DNA of 39,650 bases, taken from a virus. The translations under genes and the position numbers were made by a program. The notes beneath the pieces were generated by a model, which worked only from the letters and a program-made list of their open reading frames with translations, had not been told where the DNA came from and made no database searches. This document shows positions 6,727-14,235 of this stretch, in pieces. The DNA is taken from the IMG/VR virus record IMGVR_UViG_3300027734_000143, positions 1-39,650 of that record; one strand, given 5' to 3'. Within the stretch, counting starts at the first letter, position 1; every line of letters begins with the position of its first letter.

Positions 6727-7464
6727 GTGAAGAGAGTAGTCGTACTAAGCGATTTACAGATACCATATCAAAATAATAAAGCAGTAGATGCAACTATAGA
6801 GTTCATTGCTGATTACAAACCAGACGAACTATGGTGCGTAGGTGATGAGTTAGATGCACCCGAACCATCGCGCTGGAACAAGGGTATGGCAGGAGAATAT
6901 GCTAATACCCTACAAGATAGTATTAATTTAACGCACGACATTATGGCTCGTTACCGCAAGGCTCTGGGTAACAAGCCATTTTACATTCAACGCAGTAACC
7001 ATACTGACCGCATAGATACATACATGCGCAAGTATGCGCCAGCCTTTATGTCACTCAAGTCATTAGAGATTGAGGAACTACTAGGCTATGGCAAATTAAA
7101 GATTAATTACTTACATAAGATGCATGAGTTGCTACCTGGTTGGGTAATGGCACACGGAGATGAAGGTGCACTCAACCGTGCACCAGGGGCTACCGCATTA
7201 AACTTAGCCAAGCGTTTAGGTAAATCCGTAGTGTGTGGACACACACATCGTGTTGGATTACAACATGAGACCACAGGATTTTACGGAAAAACCAGTACTT
7301 TATACGGGTTAGAGGTCGGTCACATGATGGACATTAAACAAGCATCTTATCTCACATCAGGTTCTGCTAACTGGCAAACAGGTATGGGCATCCTTGTTGA
7401 ACACAACCGCAAGGTAACACCGTTTGCAGTGCCTATTGTTAATGGCGAGGTAATCATTCCTTAA
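6727..7464 (+). CDS. Calcineurin-like metallophosphoesterase
   Basis: The motifs of the metallophosphoesterase fold appear in order: LSDLQIPY (Asp9), CVGDELD (Asp40), SNHTDR (Asn91-His92), AHGDEG (His143) and GHTHR (His172 and His174). The first motif has Gln11 where most family members have His (DxH), so one metal site may differ. The GTG at 6727 is chosen because GGAG lies 7 bases before it and it follows the previous stop directly; the longer ATG at 6697 would lie inside the DUF1599 gene. Phage enzymes of this kind are proposed to process nucleic-acid ends or nucleotides. Substrate unknown. Confidence 0.85.
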   Translation: MKRVVVLSDLQIPYQNNKAVDATIEFIADYKPDELWCVGDELDAPEPSRWNKGMAGEYANTLQDSINLTHDIMARYRKALGNKPFYIQRSNHTDRIDTYMRKYAPAFMSLKSLEIEELLGYGKLKINYLHKMHELLPGWVMAHGDEGALNRAPGATALNLAKRLGKSVVCGHTHRVGLQHETTGFYGKTSTLYGLEVGHMMDIKQASYLTSGSANWQTGMGILVEHNRKVTPFAVPIVNGEVIIP

Positions 7465-8138
7465 TGAATTACATTGAAGAGTATAACGAGTTAGTACAAC
7501 AACTCTCATCTGAGTATGCAAAACGTTACGGCATGTTAGAACGTGACGACATAGGTCAAGAGTTGTGGGTGTGGTTTGTCGGTCACCCCCGTAAGTACAA
7601 AGAATGGTCTGCCTTACCACAAAAAGACCGCGACAAATTAATTGCTAAGTCGCTGCGTAATGCAGCAATTACATATTGTGAAAAAGAAAAGGCTAAGAAA
7701 GTTGGGTACGATATGTCCGACTTGTACTACTATGACGTGTCAGTTGTAGAAGCATTCTTGCCTTCAATCATTGGGGAAACATATGAAATCCCTACTAAGA
7801 TTCAAGACCTTAACTCTAAATTTGGCGGAGGTGCATTATCAGATGGAAATAACTGGTTGTCACTGCGCTCAGACATTGCATCTGGGTTTTATAGATTAAC
7901 AGATGCTAAGCAAAATACACTCAGGCTACGCTTTAGCGTAGACTCACCCGACTGGGCAGTACTATCTAAAGACATGGATAGCACACCAGACGGAGCACGC
8001 ATGAAGGTGCAGCGTGCGCTCAACTCATTAGTCAAACACCTAGGAGGGTGGAAGCCATATCATGAGCAAGACAACCAAGAAGACGCCGCTGTATCAGATG
8101 CAACAGATGTCGAACAAACAGAAGACACAGATGAATAA
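7464..8138 (+). CDS. Sigma-70-like / ECF-type transcription factor
   Basis: Residues 24-38 (MLERDDIGQELWVWF) match the conserved helix of sigma region 2 (the DAEDLxQE type). Residues about 144-195, with RLTDAKQNTLRLRFSVD and ARMKVQRALNSLVKHL, are laid out like region 4 with a helix-turn-helix. The linker (80-135) and a disordered acidic tail (EQTEDTDE) complete the 224 aa. It may redirect host RNA polymerase to phage promoters, a role that fits with WhiB nearby. Helix-turn-helix proteins of this type are often annotated only as DNA-binding in actinophages, so the sigma label is moderate. TAATG coupling to the previous gene. Confidence 0.6.
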   Translation: MNYIEEYNELVQQLSSEYAKRYGMLERDDIGQELWVWFVGHPRKYKEWSALPQKDRDKLIAKSLRNAAITYCEKEKAKKVGYDMSDLYYYDVSVVEAFLPSIIGETYEIPTKIQDLNSKFGGGALSDGNNWLSLRSDIASGFYRLTDAKQNTLRLRFSVDSPDWAVLSKDMDSTPDGARMKVQRALNSLVKHLGGWKPYHEQDNQEDAAVSDATDVEQTEDTDE

Positions 8139-8808
8139 TCAAATAATGTTATGTTGGTGTGACGGTGGCTCAACAGATGGCAAGTTCACCGAAGGTGTTG
8201 TGTATGCAGCACTGACCTCATCAATACCTATCAAGTCAGCCATGCGTGTGCAAGGCAATCAGATTGGAAGGCAACGCCAAGAAGCGTTGAACTTCTGGTA
8301 TGACAAGACAGACTTTGATTGGATTCTTTGGGTAGATAGTGACATAGTATTAACAGAAACAGCACTTAAATTAGTATGGGATGCAGCAGACCCAATACAA
8401 AGACCAGTAATTACTGGTACATACTTCATCTCTAAAGAGAATGAGGCTTCTGTTATGGCACCGTATCCTGCTGTATTTAACTGGGTAGAGGGTGATGACT
8501 ACAAGATTGCATACGTTCATCCACTTCCTAAAGATGCACTCATCAAAGTTGGTTCAGCAGGATTTGGATTTGTACTTATGCACCGCAACGCAGTTACAGC
8601 AATGCGTAAGGTGCATGGGTCAAAGCCATACTTTAATGAAACAGGAGTAGGAGAAGAGTTTGTATCAGAAGATATTAACTTCTTCCGTATGATGCACCAA
8701 GCAAAAGTTCCTTTGTACACACACACTGGTGCATTAGTTAAGCATATGAAACGCTTTGCTCTTGACGTTGAATACTATAAAATGTTTTGGAATAGTAAAA
8801 ATGATTGA
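8131..8808 (+). CDS. GT-A fold glycosyltransferase (family 2-like)
   Basis: The protein has a GT-A Rossmann-like start (IMLCWCDGG), QRQEALNFWYDKTDFDWILWVDSDIVL with a DxD motif (Asp69-Ser-Asp71) for metal and nucleotide sugar, and a C-terminal VSEDINFFRMMHQAKVPLY acceptor part, then LVKHMKR with a likely metal His. The ATG at 8131 overlaps the previous stop by 8 bases; an in-frame ATG at 8062 would add 23 polar residues and has AGGAGG 14 bases away, so it cannot be excluded. It could glycosylate modified DNA, virion proteins or host glycopolymers. It has no membrane segment. Confidence 0.75.
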   Translation: MNNQIMLCWCDGGSTDGKFTEGVVYAALTSSIPIKSAMRVQGNQIGRQRQEALNFWYDKTDFDWILWVDSDIVLTETALKLVWDAADPIQRPVITGTYFISKENEASVMAPYPAVFNWVEGDDYKIAYVHPLPKDALIKVGSAGFGFVLMHRNAVTAMRKVHGSKPYFNETGVGEEFVSEDINFFRMMHQAKVPLYTHTGALVKHMKRFALDVEYYKMFWNSKND

Positions 8809-8986
8809 CGACCTTAGAGGTGAACCTACCTTTGCTTGCATTTGTGGATGCAAGATGTTTAAGGTTACTGTTATATGGGATGAAGATACCAGAGCAGTAG
8901 GTTGGTATGATTTATCACAAGAATGTATAGAATGTGGGACAATTACTACTGCACCCACTGAGATAGATGGAGATGATTGTGCCTAA
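8801..8986 (+). CDS. Small zinc-ribbon protein (61 aa)
   Basis: The ATG at 8801 overlaps the glycosyltransferase stop by 8 bases; a longer frame from 8756 lies inside that gene. The protein has CICGC near residue 14-18 and CIEC near residue 44, a two-knuckle zinc ribbon, with VIWDEDTRAVGWYDLSQ between. It resembles small phage zinc proteins of unknown role. It is followed by an 8-base overlap with the FmdB-like gene, so this is a string of tiny co-translated genes. Confidence 0.7.
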   Translation: MIDDLRGEPTFACICGCKMFKVTVIWDEDTRAVGWYDLSQECIECGTITTAPTEIDGDDCA

Positions 8987-9146
8987 CTACGATTATAAAT
9001 GTGACCTTTGTAATATGACTCAAGAAGTATACCGTGAGTTTGGAGATGACCGTGAACCAGTATGTTGCCAAATGATAATGACTAAGATATGGTCATCACC
9101 GCCAGTCAAGTTTAAAGGCTCAGGTTTCTACTCAACAGGAGGATAA
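8979..9146 (+). CDS. FmdB-like zinc ribbon protein (55 aa)
   Basis: A GTG start at 8979 with GGAG 6 bases before it opens a 55-codon gene. The N-terminus MPNYDYKCDLCNMTQEVYR is the typical FmdB-family zinc ribbon start (MPxYxYxCxxC), and a CC pair follows at about residue 29-30. The end, KFKGSGFYSTGG, also matches the FxGxGFYxT tail of that family. The role is unknown; in bacteria these are called regulatory proteins. Its stop overlaps the WhiB ATG (TAATG). Confidence 0.8.
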   Translation: MPNYDYKCDLCNMTQEVYREFGDDREPVCCQMIMTKIWSSPPVKFKGSGFYSTGG

Positions 9147-9406
9147 TGTACGCATTCAGAGAAGAGGCTAACTGTGCAGATACTGACCCAGATGCTTTCT
9201 TTGCAACAGAAGGAACAAGTGCTTACCCTAGTTTAAAATTAATACAAAGAATATGTAGTGGTTGTACCGTAGCAGACCAGTGCTTGGACTATGCCCTCAA
9301 ACATGAGGTACTAGGATATTGGGGTAATACCACGGAGTTCCAACGCAGAGTATTACGCAAAAAACTTAATATAATTCCACGCCAGTTATACTTAGACTAT
9401 AATTAA
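9146..9406 (+). CDS. whiB: WhiB-family iron-sulphur transcription factor
   Basis: The 86-aa protein has the four WhiB cysteines (Cys10, Cys37, Cys40, Cys46: C...CxxCxxxxxC) that hold a [4Fe-4S] cluster, the GYWGNTT turn (57-63) and a basic tail (RRVLRKKL). WhiB proteins are found only in Actinobacteria and their phages, and act with the main sigma factor at the polymerase. A phage copy may reprogramme host transcription or block superinfection, as in mycobacteriophage WhiB cases. It is the last gene of the right-going arm and is followed by a bidirectional terminator. Confidence 0.93.
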   Translation: MYAFREEANCADTDPDAFFATEGTSAYPSLKLIQRICSGCTVADQCLDYALKHEVLGYWGNTTEFQRRVLRKKLNIIPRQLYLDYN

Positions 9407-9455
9407 AACAAAAAAAGACCCCCGCCAGGTAGGTTAATGTACCTGAGCGGGGGCT
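9404..9455. terminator. Bidirectional terminator between the convergent arms
   Basis: CCCCCGC-CAGGTA (9419-9431) pairs with TACCTG-A-GCGGGGG (9440-9453) around an 8-base loop. On the minus strand it is followed by a strong T-run (plus-strand A-rich 9404-9416), and on the plus strand by CTTCTTGTCT. It sits after WhiB and after the last left-going gene, so it insulates both arms. Confidence 0.9.
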
Positions 9456-9467
9456 TCTTGTCTCTAC

Positions 9468-9492
9468 GGGGCTGGTAAGCCCCTTAAAAGGG
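9468..9492 (-). terminator. Second hairpin(s) after the left arm
   Basis: GGGGCT (9468-9473) pairs with AGCCCC (9478-9483), and CCCTT/AAGGG overlaps it at 9481-9492. These two are competing small hairpins directly behind the stop of the holin-like gene, upstream of the main terminator in the leftward direction. Confidence 0.5.
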
Positions 9493-9494
9493 TA

Positions 9495-9686
9495 TTACTT
9501 CTTAACTACACCAAATTCTTTTGCTGATGGGTCAAGGGCTTTAAGCGCTGGACCAACTAATCCTGCAACAAAGGCTGATGCCAGTGTCTTAGGGTCATGT
9601 ACGCCAGTCATGTACAAACCTGCTGCTACTGCTGCTGCAGAACGTAGGTAAGTTAAAGCAATCTGCTTAATCTTTTCTTTATTCAT
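9495..9686 (-). CDS. Holin-like small membrane protein (63 aa)
   Basis: The protein has a charged N-terminus (MNKEKIKQ), a hydrophobic helix YLRSAAAVAAGLYMTG, a short turn (VHDPK) and a second hydrophobic stretch LASAFVAGLVGPALKAL, then DPSAKEFG and a basic end. Size, two-helix layout and position directly after the endolysin fit the r1t-type or similar actinophage holins, which make the membrane hole for endolysin release. It is the last gene of the left arm. Family membership cannot be proven from sequence alone. Confidence 0.7.
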   Translation of the reverse strand: MNKEKIKQIALTYLRSAAAVAAGLYMTGVHDPKTLASAFVAGLVGPALKALDPSAKEFGVVKK

Positions 9687-9694
9687 GAGGACTC

Positions 9695-10198
9695 CTAATC
9701 CTTAAACTTTGGGGAACCAAAGCCAACAATAAATGTTGGAAGTTTTTTCTTATTGTCTTTGCGGTAAGCACGAACTTTCTGCACTACCTCTCCACCATTA
9801 CGTTCTGATGAAGATTTCTTTTTATCACCTGATGTATTGCCCTCAATGGTAGTTACTGTTCCGTCTTCATTATCTTTAACAACAATGCCAACATGGTCAA
9901 TAGGGTTACCACCTTCTGCAAAATCAAAGAAGACCAAGTCTCCTGGCTTAGGCTTTGCTGTTTCAGCATTAGCCCATGCGCCAGTTCCCTTGAACTTCTC
10001 TGCTCCTATGGTTGTAGATACAACATTAGGAATCTTTAGGTTTACTTGTGCTGCCACCCACATGCAAAAACTTCCGCACCATGGTTGGAAATTAGCCTTA
10101 GTAAAGGCTCCGTACTTAGTTTCATTATCTTTAGGACCTTCAACTGTTCCTATTTCTGCACGTGCAGCCATAAGAAATTGATTACGTTGGCTCATCAT
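9695..10198 (-). CDS. CHAP-domain endolysin
   Basis: The 167-aa protein is essentially one CHAP (NlpC/P60-like) domain: Cys41 in QPWCGSFCMWVA, PGDLVFFDF at 85-93, His102 in PIDHVGIVV, and a polar third residue in TIEGNTSG. It should cut peptidoglycan peptide bonds or amidase bonds at lysis. There is no signal peptide and no separate binding domain, so release needs a holin. The first ATG at 10198 overlaps the stop of the membrane protein gene (TAATG), and a second ATG is at 10195. It belongs to the lysis cassette. Confidence 0.88.
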   Translation of the reverse strand: MMSQRNQFLMAARAEIGTVEGPKDNETKYGAFTKANFQPWCGSFCMWVAAQVNLKIPNVVSTTIGAEKFKGTGAWANAETAKPKPGDLVFFDFAEGGNPIDHVGIVVKDNEDGTVTTIEGNTSGDKKKSSSERNGGEVVQKVRAYRKDNKKKLPTFIVGFGSPKFKD

Positions 10199-10365
10199 TA
10201 TTCCTTTGAGTTACGTAATGGATAAGTAATTGCCCATGCAACCAATGTTCCCATGATTGCATATCCAACTACAGTCTTTGCTGAACCATCAAGAACAACC
10301 CATGCAATAAACATGCCGAGTACTGTCCATAGTTGGTCAATCATATCTTTCATTATTTTCATCAT
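10198..10365 (-). CDS. Small membrane protein of the lysis cassette, second holin candidate (55 aa)
   Basis: The gene opens with ATGATG at 10365, 5-6 bases after GGAGA, and runs 55 codons to a TAA at 10198-10200. The protein is MMKIMKDMIDQL then a hydrophobic WTVLGMFIAWVVL, a DGSAKT turn, a second hydrophobic VVGYAIMGTLVAWAI and TYPLRNSKE. Two membrane helices with a short turn are the usual holin or antiholin layout. It overlaps the proline-rich gene by ATGA and the endolysin by TAATG, so the three are translated together. Confidence 0.75.
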   Translation of the reverse strand: MMKIMKDMIDQLWTVLGMFIAWVVLDGSAKTVVGYAIMGTLVAWAITYPLRNSKE

Positions 10366-11774
10366 GGTTTTCTCCTATAGGCTGCTACTCCTGCCATGCC
10401 TGCTGCGTTAACCGCAGCCTGCCCAGCAATAACTGATGCGATAATAATTTTTTCTGATTCTTTTCTTTCTTCAACTGACATGTCAGCACCAATGCTTGCA
10501 AATGCAAGCAAGGCTTGACTTGGGTCATTAAAAATTGCGCTGAGTAATTCAGCAGGATTCTCAAGTACAACAAGGGCTGCTGCTACTTCTGCAGTAATAA
10601 CAACCTCATTACCATTTTCATCCTCGCGTACTTCAACTGGTGTAGCAGGAGGTAAGTCTTTGTATTCAAGACCTGCTGATTCAATTGCTTGTGCTGTTAC
10701 GGGCGCACCTTGCGCCGCTTTTATAAGCGTTTCTGCTACTGCTGCTCGTTCTTCTGGTGTAGAATTAACTGTAGCCACAACAGGTGGTACAACATCTGGT
10801 ACAACAGGAGGCTTAGGTGCAGGTTCAGGAGCAAGTTCAGGAGTTGGAGGAACAGGAGTTACCTCTGGCTCAGGAGCAGTTGGTTCCTCAGGAAGTGGAG
10901 GAAGTGGTCCCAATACAGGAGGGTCCTCCTCAACAGGAGCAGGCTCTGGCGCAGGGGCAGGAGGTTCTTCTGCAACTGGCACAGGTTCAGGAGCAGGTTC
11001 TGGTGCTAGAGGCACAGGTACGGGCTCTGGCTGGGGTAATGGCTCAGGCAAAGGCACAGGTTCTGGACTTGGCACTTGGGGTGGAATTACAACAGGTGGT
11101 TCTGGAACAGGGTCAGGCTGTAATGGTTCAGGCAAAAGATTTGTTGGCGGACACATTTCAGGACAACGGTCTACAATTAATATTGGTTCAACAGGAAGAG
11201 GTGTAGGCTGTGGCTCTGGGGTTGGGAGTGGCGCTGGCGGTACTGGCGCTGGCGTATTGGTATCTACAGAGGATGGAGTAGGTAATGGTTCAGGCAACAC
11301 AGGGGTATTGGTTGGCAAAGGTTCAGGCATTGGAGTCACAGTTGGCACTGGAGAAGGCTCGACAGTTGGTGTTACAGTCGGAGTTGGACTCGGCTCAGAT
11401 ACGGGTACAGGACTCAGAGTTGGAGTTGGTTCAACTGAAGGAACGGGTGAAGGTTCTGGAGTTGGCACAGCAATAGGTCCAATACCATTGTAATACCTAC
11501 CTTTACCTGTGTAGTTATCACTTATATAAGTAGTCCATTCACCACCAAAACCACCTTCGCAATATAATTTTGGGATAGAACCTTTACCATCAAAGTAAGT
11601 GTTGTCAGCATCCCAACCTGTAAGCGCACTATGTGTTTCACCAGCAGGATTAGCACAAATAATTGTTACATCTCTAGCCATTAATTCTGGTGGAGTTGCT
11701 TGCGCAAATGGTAAACAAAATATAGAAGTTCCTAATACTAGGAACCATACTGCAAGTAAACGGGGAAGTTTCAC
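10362..11774 (-). CDS. Exported proline-rich protein of the lysis cassette (470 aa)
   Basis: The protein has a clear signal peptide (MKLPRLLAVWFLVLGTSIFC, cleavage near AQA at 26). A globular N-domain (27-99) contains two Cys and GEWTTYISDNYTG. A proline-rich rod of about 230 residues (100-333) follows with PEPxP and PVPxP repeats. A helical part comes next, and a C-terminal hydrophobic segment (about 444-466) ends in RRKP, a membrane anchor with a positive stop. Such a molecule could span the cell envelope. It overlaps the holin-like gene by 4 bases. The function is unknown; a role in lysis or envelope disruption is inferred from position. The high-GC repeat region makes a long glycine-rich frame on the other strand, which is only its shadow. 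Confidence 0.8.
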   Translation of the reverse strand: MKLPRLLAVWFLVLGTSIFCLPFAQATPPELMARDVTIICANPAGETHSALTGWDADNTYFDGKGSIPKLYCEGGFGGEWTTYISDNYTGKGRYYNGIGPIAVPTPEPSPVPSVEPTPTLSPVPVSEPSPTPTVTPTVEPSPVPTVTPMPEPLPTNTPVLPEPLPTPSSVDTNTPAPVPPAPLPTPEPQPTPLPVEPILIVDRCPEMCPPTNLLPEPLQPDPVPEPPVVIPPQVPSPEPVPLPEPLPQPEPVPVPLAPEPAPEPVPVAEEPPAPAPEPAPVEEDPPVLGPLPPLPEEPTAPEPEVTPVPPTPELAPEPAPKPPVVPDVVPPVVATVNSTPEERAAVAETLIKAAQGAPVTAQAIESAGLEYKDLPPATPVEVREDENGNEVVITAEVAAALVVLENPAELLSAIFNDPSQALLAFASIGADMSVEERKESEKIIIASVIAGQAAVNAAGMAGVAAYRRKP

Positions 11775-11793
11775 TTGTACCTTTCGAGGTTAG

Positions 11794-11889
11794 TTAGTCA
11801 TCATCTTCATCGTCTTCCCAATCATTTGGGTTGACATTGGGTGTTACTGGGTCCCATTGTGGTTCAGGAATTATAGTTGTATACCCCAT
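11794..11889 (-). CDS. Small acidic protein (31 aa)
   Basis: The start overlaps the stop of the upstream gene (TAATG at 11887-11891). The product is MGYTTIIPEPQWDPVTPNVN followed by PNDWEDDEDDD. A stretch of acidic residues at the end and no membrane segment are all that can be said. It fills an otherwise empty 110-base gap in a dense cistron row, which supports it being real. It has only a weak ribosome site, as expected if coupled. Confidence 0.55.
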   Translation of the reverse strand: MGYTTIIPEPQWDPVTPNVNPNDWEDDEDDD

Positions 11890-12143
11890 TATTGTTCTGC
11901 CTTAGCCTTTAATACTTCTACATCTACACGAATACATTGCTGGTTTTCTAATAGTTCTTCTACTTTATTAATAAGACCAGTCTTGCCATCATTATATAAT
12001 GCGTACTCAATACGATTAAGTTTATCTTTTAATTCTTCAGTATGTTCTTTAATGGTATGTCTAGCAACAATGGCTACACCCGCAAAGACGGCAATACCTA
12101 CAAAAAAATATGAGTATACAATTGTGGCTACATCTACATTCAT
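11889..12143 (-). CDS. Membrane-anchored coiled-coil protein (84 aa)
   Basis: An N-terminal hydrophobic helix (ATIVYSYFFVGIAVFAGVAI, about residues 6-26) precedes a long charged helix (KEHTEELKDKLNRIEYALY and INKVEELLENQQ) with heptad spacing, likely a coiled coil. Its layout resembles DUF2746-type actinophage membrane proteins, which are sometimes called holins, but I cannot confirm this. It stands between the tail gene and the lysis genes, with one base between it and the tail gene stop. It may anchor or regulate the lysis complex. Confidence 0.7.
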   Translation of the reverse strand: MNVDVATIVYSYFFVGIAVFAGVAIVARHTIKEHTEELKDKLNRIEYALYNDGKTGLINKVEELLENQQCIRVDVEVLKAKAEQ

Positions 12144-12144
12144 G

Positions 12145-14085
12145 TTATACCGTTCTAATGGTTAGAGAGATAACGCCACCAAAACCAGTTAATCTCTTGT
12201 CGGGAGGAGTAATGTCCGTAAACAATACTTCTTCAATGAGGCACTGTTGAATTTCACCAGTACGAAAGTCTTGCCAAGATACTACGTCACCAGTTGCTTC
12301 TGCTGATTCTAAAGCAAGAAGGCGGTCTTTAGCCCGTCCTTCATAGCCAATAGTTGCATTGTACTTGTCTGTTTCTGTGTCATAGTTTAACAAAGGTATC
12401 TTGATAATACGTTGACGTGGTGATGCTGGTACTGCTTTAAGTTGATAGCCTTTAAATACAGGACCTACAGTTGAATCATCTGCGTCTCTGTATAAAACAA
12501 AACGCAACGCTAATGAATCTTGTGCACCAAACGGTTGAGTGATTGTAGATTCAGGATTGCCAATAACAGAATCATATGAGTTAACATCATAAACGTTGTT
12601 TAAATTATCTTTAGTTTGTAGGCTCATAGAGCCATAAGTAAAATCACCTTGCGCATGAAGGCGCTTAAAGTTTTTAAGTTCTAATGTGTTGTATCTGATA
12701 AACCCTGTTTCTAGATACCCACTAGGATTTAATACAGTTGTAGATTGAATAGCAATACCATTGCTGCTTGATGTAGTAAAAGCAATTTGATTTGTATTAC
12801 CAACAAAATCTACACTTGTTGCATAACCAATTACATCTGGTAAATAAGTATCATGTGCCCATGCAAATCTAAGCGTGTCAATTTCAGTACTTAAGTCAAT
12901 ACGATACAACCCAGCAAAACCATTTACAGAACCAGTAACCCAAACAAATGTATCTCTAAAAGCAAAATCTAATACAGGATTATCTGTTTGAATAATAAGT
13001 GGACCATAAGTTATTGAACCATCTGTTGGTTGAATAGATGCAATACGTACACCTTTGTTAGTTCCAATTGCTAGGTATCCAAGATAAGATTCAATCTTAT
13101 AAACTATTTCACCAATAGGTAATTGTGCTGCAACTATACCAGATGACAGCACAGGCATAGCACCAGTAGTATCTAATGTAAACTTATAGATAGCAGAGTT
13201 ACCGCCAAGGTAACCAGCAACATAGATAGCAGAACCAGATTCAGATATAGATGTCCAATTCCAATCAGAGTTTGGATGTGTATATGCTGCAGTAGGTAGT
13301 GTATGGCTTGAGCCTCTGGCTCCAGTTAATTCATAAACAGCAGCACCAATGCATGCTACAAGTCTTTGTTTTGCCCAACCAAGAACAATCTTTTCGCTGC
13401 CAGTATTGTAATACTGTGTATATCCAGCAGCAGGTGTAGCAATTTCACCTGTATAAATATGGTCATTGTCAGCAACAAACAAGTGTGCGCCATCAGTTGC
13501 AATAGCAAGTGTGGCTGTATCTAACCCTGCGGTTACTACGCTTGTATATGTAGTCGAAGCACCAGCAGCAGTGTAACTTTTAATAGTTGTATTTGCTGGT
13601 GTCCATCCAATTATTTTGTCAGTTGAGCCATCAACAACAGAAATTGTTTTATACACACCAGTAGTAACACCAGATAAGTTAGCAGTTTCTTTTAACAAAC
13701 TAACTTGTCCTGGTGTCCATATATCTACACCAACCGAGTTAGCAATACGGTATGAGTTAGATGCAATTGTAGTTGAGTAAGGATTAGCCAGTGGGTCATA
13801 GAAATTAATACCAGCACCTGTATGAAATGATGACTGGCTACGTAACCACCAACCAGTGAGCGACTGCTCACCTGGGTCGCGTTGTGAATCAAACTGTTGT
13901 TTTCTAAACGGTGCAGTGGCGCGCTCATAAGGGCGTGTGTCACTAATAGCAGTAAGAAATGGAATACCAGCAATAGCACAATCAAATGAATTGCCTGTGT
14001 TTTGCCAGATGGTTCCTGTTCCTATACCAAGGTCAACTGCAATAGCACGAGTATTTCGACCTTCGGTTATATCTCTTCCAGCCAT
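12145..14085 (-). CDS. Large beta-rich tail protein, propeller-like (646 aa)
   Basis: The protein is nearly all beta: repeated blades such as TLAIATDGAHLFVADNDHIY, GSAIYVAGYLGGNSAIYKF and NQIAFTTSSSNGIAI, spaced 50-60 residues, suggest a beta-propeller of about 7 units over residues 150-460. The last 150 residues (RQRIIKIPLLNYD ... LTGFGGVISLTIRTV) look like a beta-sandwich tail domain. Virion tail tip or minor tail proteins of many uncultured actinophages have this form. The start has an AAGGAGCAGCC leader. It is encoded downstream of the fibre and adhesin genes, so a tail tip role is likely. Confidence 0.7.
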   Translation of the reverse strand: MAGRDITEGRNTRAIAVDLGIGTGTIWQNTGNSFDCAIAGIPFLTAISDTRPYERATAPFRKQQFDSQRDPGEQSLTGWWLRSQSSFHTGAGINFYDPLANPYSTTIASNSYRIANSVGVDIWTPGQVSLLKETANLSGVTTGVYKTISVVDGSTDKIIGWTPANTTIKSYTAAGASTTYTSVVTAGLDTATLAIATDGAHLFVADNDHIYTGEIATPAAGYTQYYNTGSEKIVLGWAKQRLVACIGAAVYELTGARGSSHTLPTAAYTHPNSDWNWTSISESGSAIYVAGYLGGNSAIYKFTLDTTGAMPVLSSGIVAAQLPIGEIVYKIESYLGYLAIGTNKGVRIASIQPTDGSITYGPLIIQTDNPVLDFAFRDTFVWVTGSVNGFAGLYRIDLSTEIDTLRFAWAHDTYLPDVIGYATSVDFVGNTNQIAFTTSSSNGIAIQSTTVLNPSGYLETGFIRYNTLELKNFKRLHAQGDFTYGSMSLQTKDNLNNVYDVNSYDSVIGNPESTITQPFGAQDSLALRFVLYRDADDSTVGPVFKGYQLKAVPASPRQRIIKIPLLNYDTETDKYNATIGYEGRAKDRLLALESAEATGDVVSWQDFRTGEIQQCLIEEVLFTDITPPDKRLTGFGGVISLTIRTV

Positions 14086-14094
14086 GGCTGCTCC

Positions 14095-14181
14095 TTACAT
14101 AGGTAATAAATCTGCTTCATCTATAACATCATCTATTGTGCGAGTAGGTTGATGAGAACAATTACCGCATTGATAACACAT
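14095..14181 (-). CDS. Zinc-knuckle microprotein (28 aa)
   Basis: A GGAG 5 bases before the ATG at 14181 opens a 28-codon gene: MCYQCGNCSHQPTRTIDDVI then DEADLLPM. Three Cys in CxxCxxC with a His follow the start directly. The motif resembles the start of the 61-aa protein encoded at 19680-19865 (MCTQCGC). Its stop is next to the ribosome site of the tail gene. Confidence 0.6.
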   Translation of the reverse strand: MCYQCGNCSHQPTRTIDDVIDEADLLPM

Positions 14182-14235
14182 AATTACTCCAATAAAATTA
14201 ATTGAGCAGTTTAAACCCATGCTCAGGGGTTATTT

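Noticed and set aside
10660-11493. Long plus-strand frame encoding a Gly/Ser/Thr-rich protein
   Set aside because: It is the reverse-strand shadow of the proline-rich repeat region of the exported protein; it has no ribosome site and lies against the direction of the operon.
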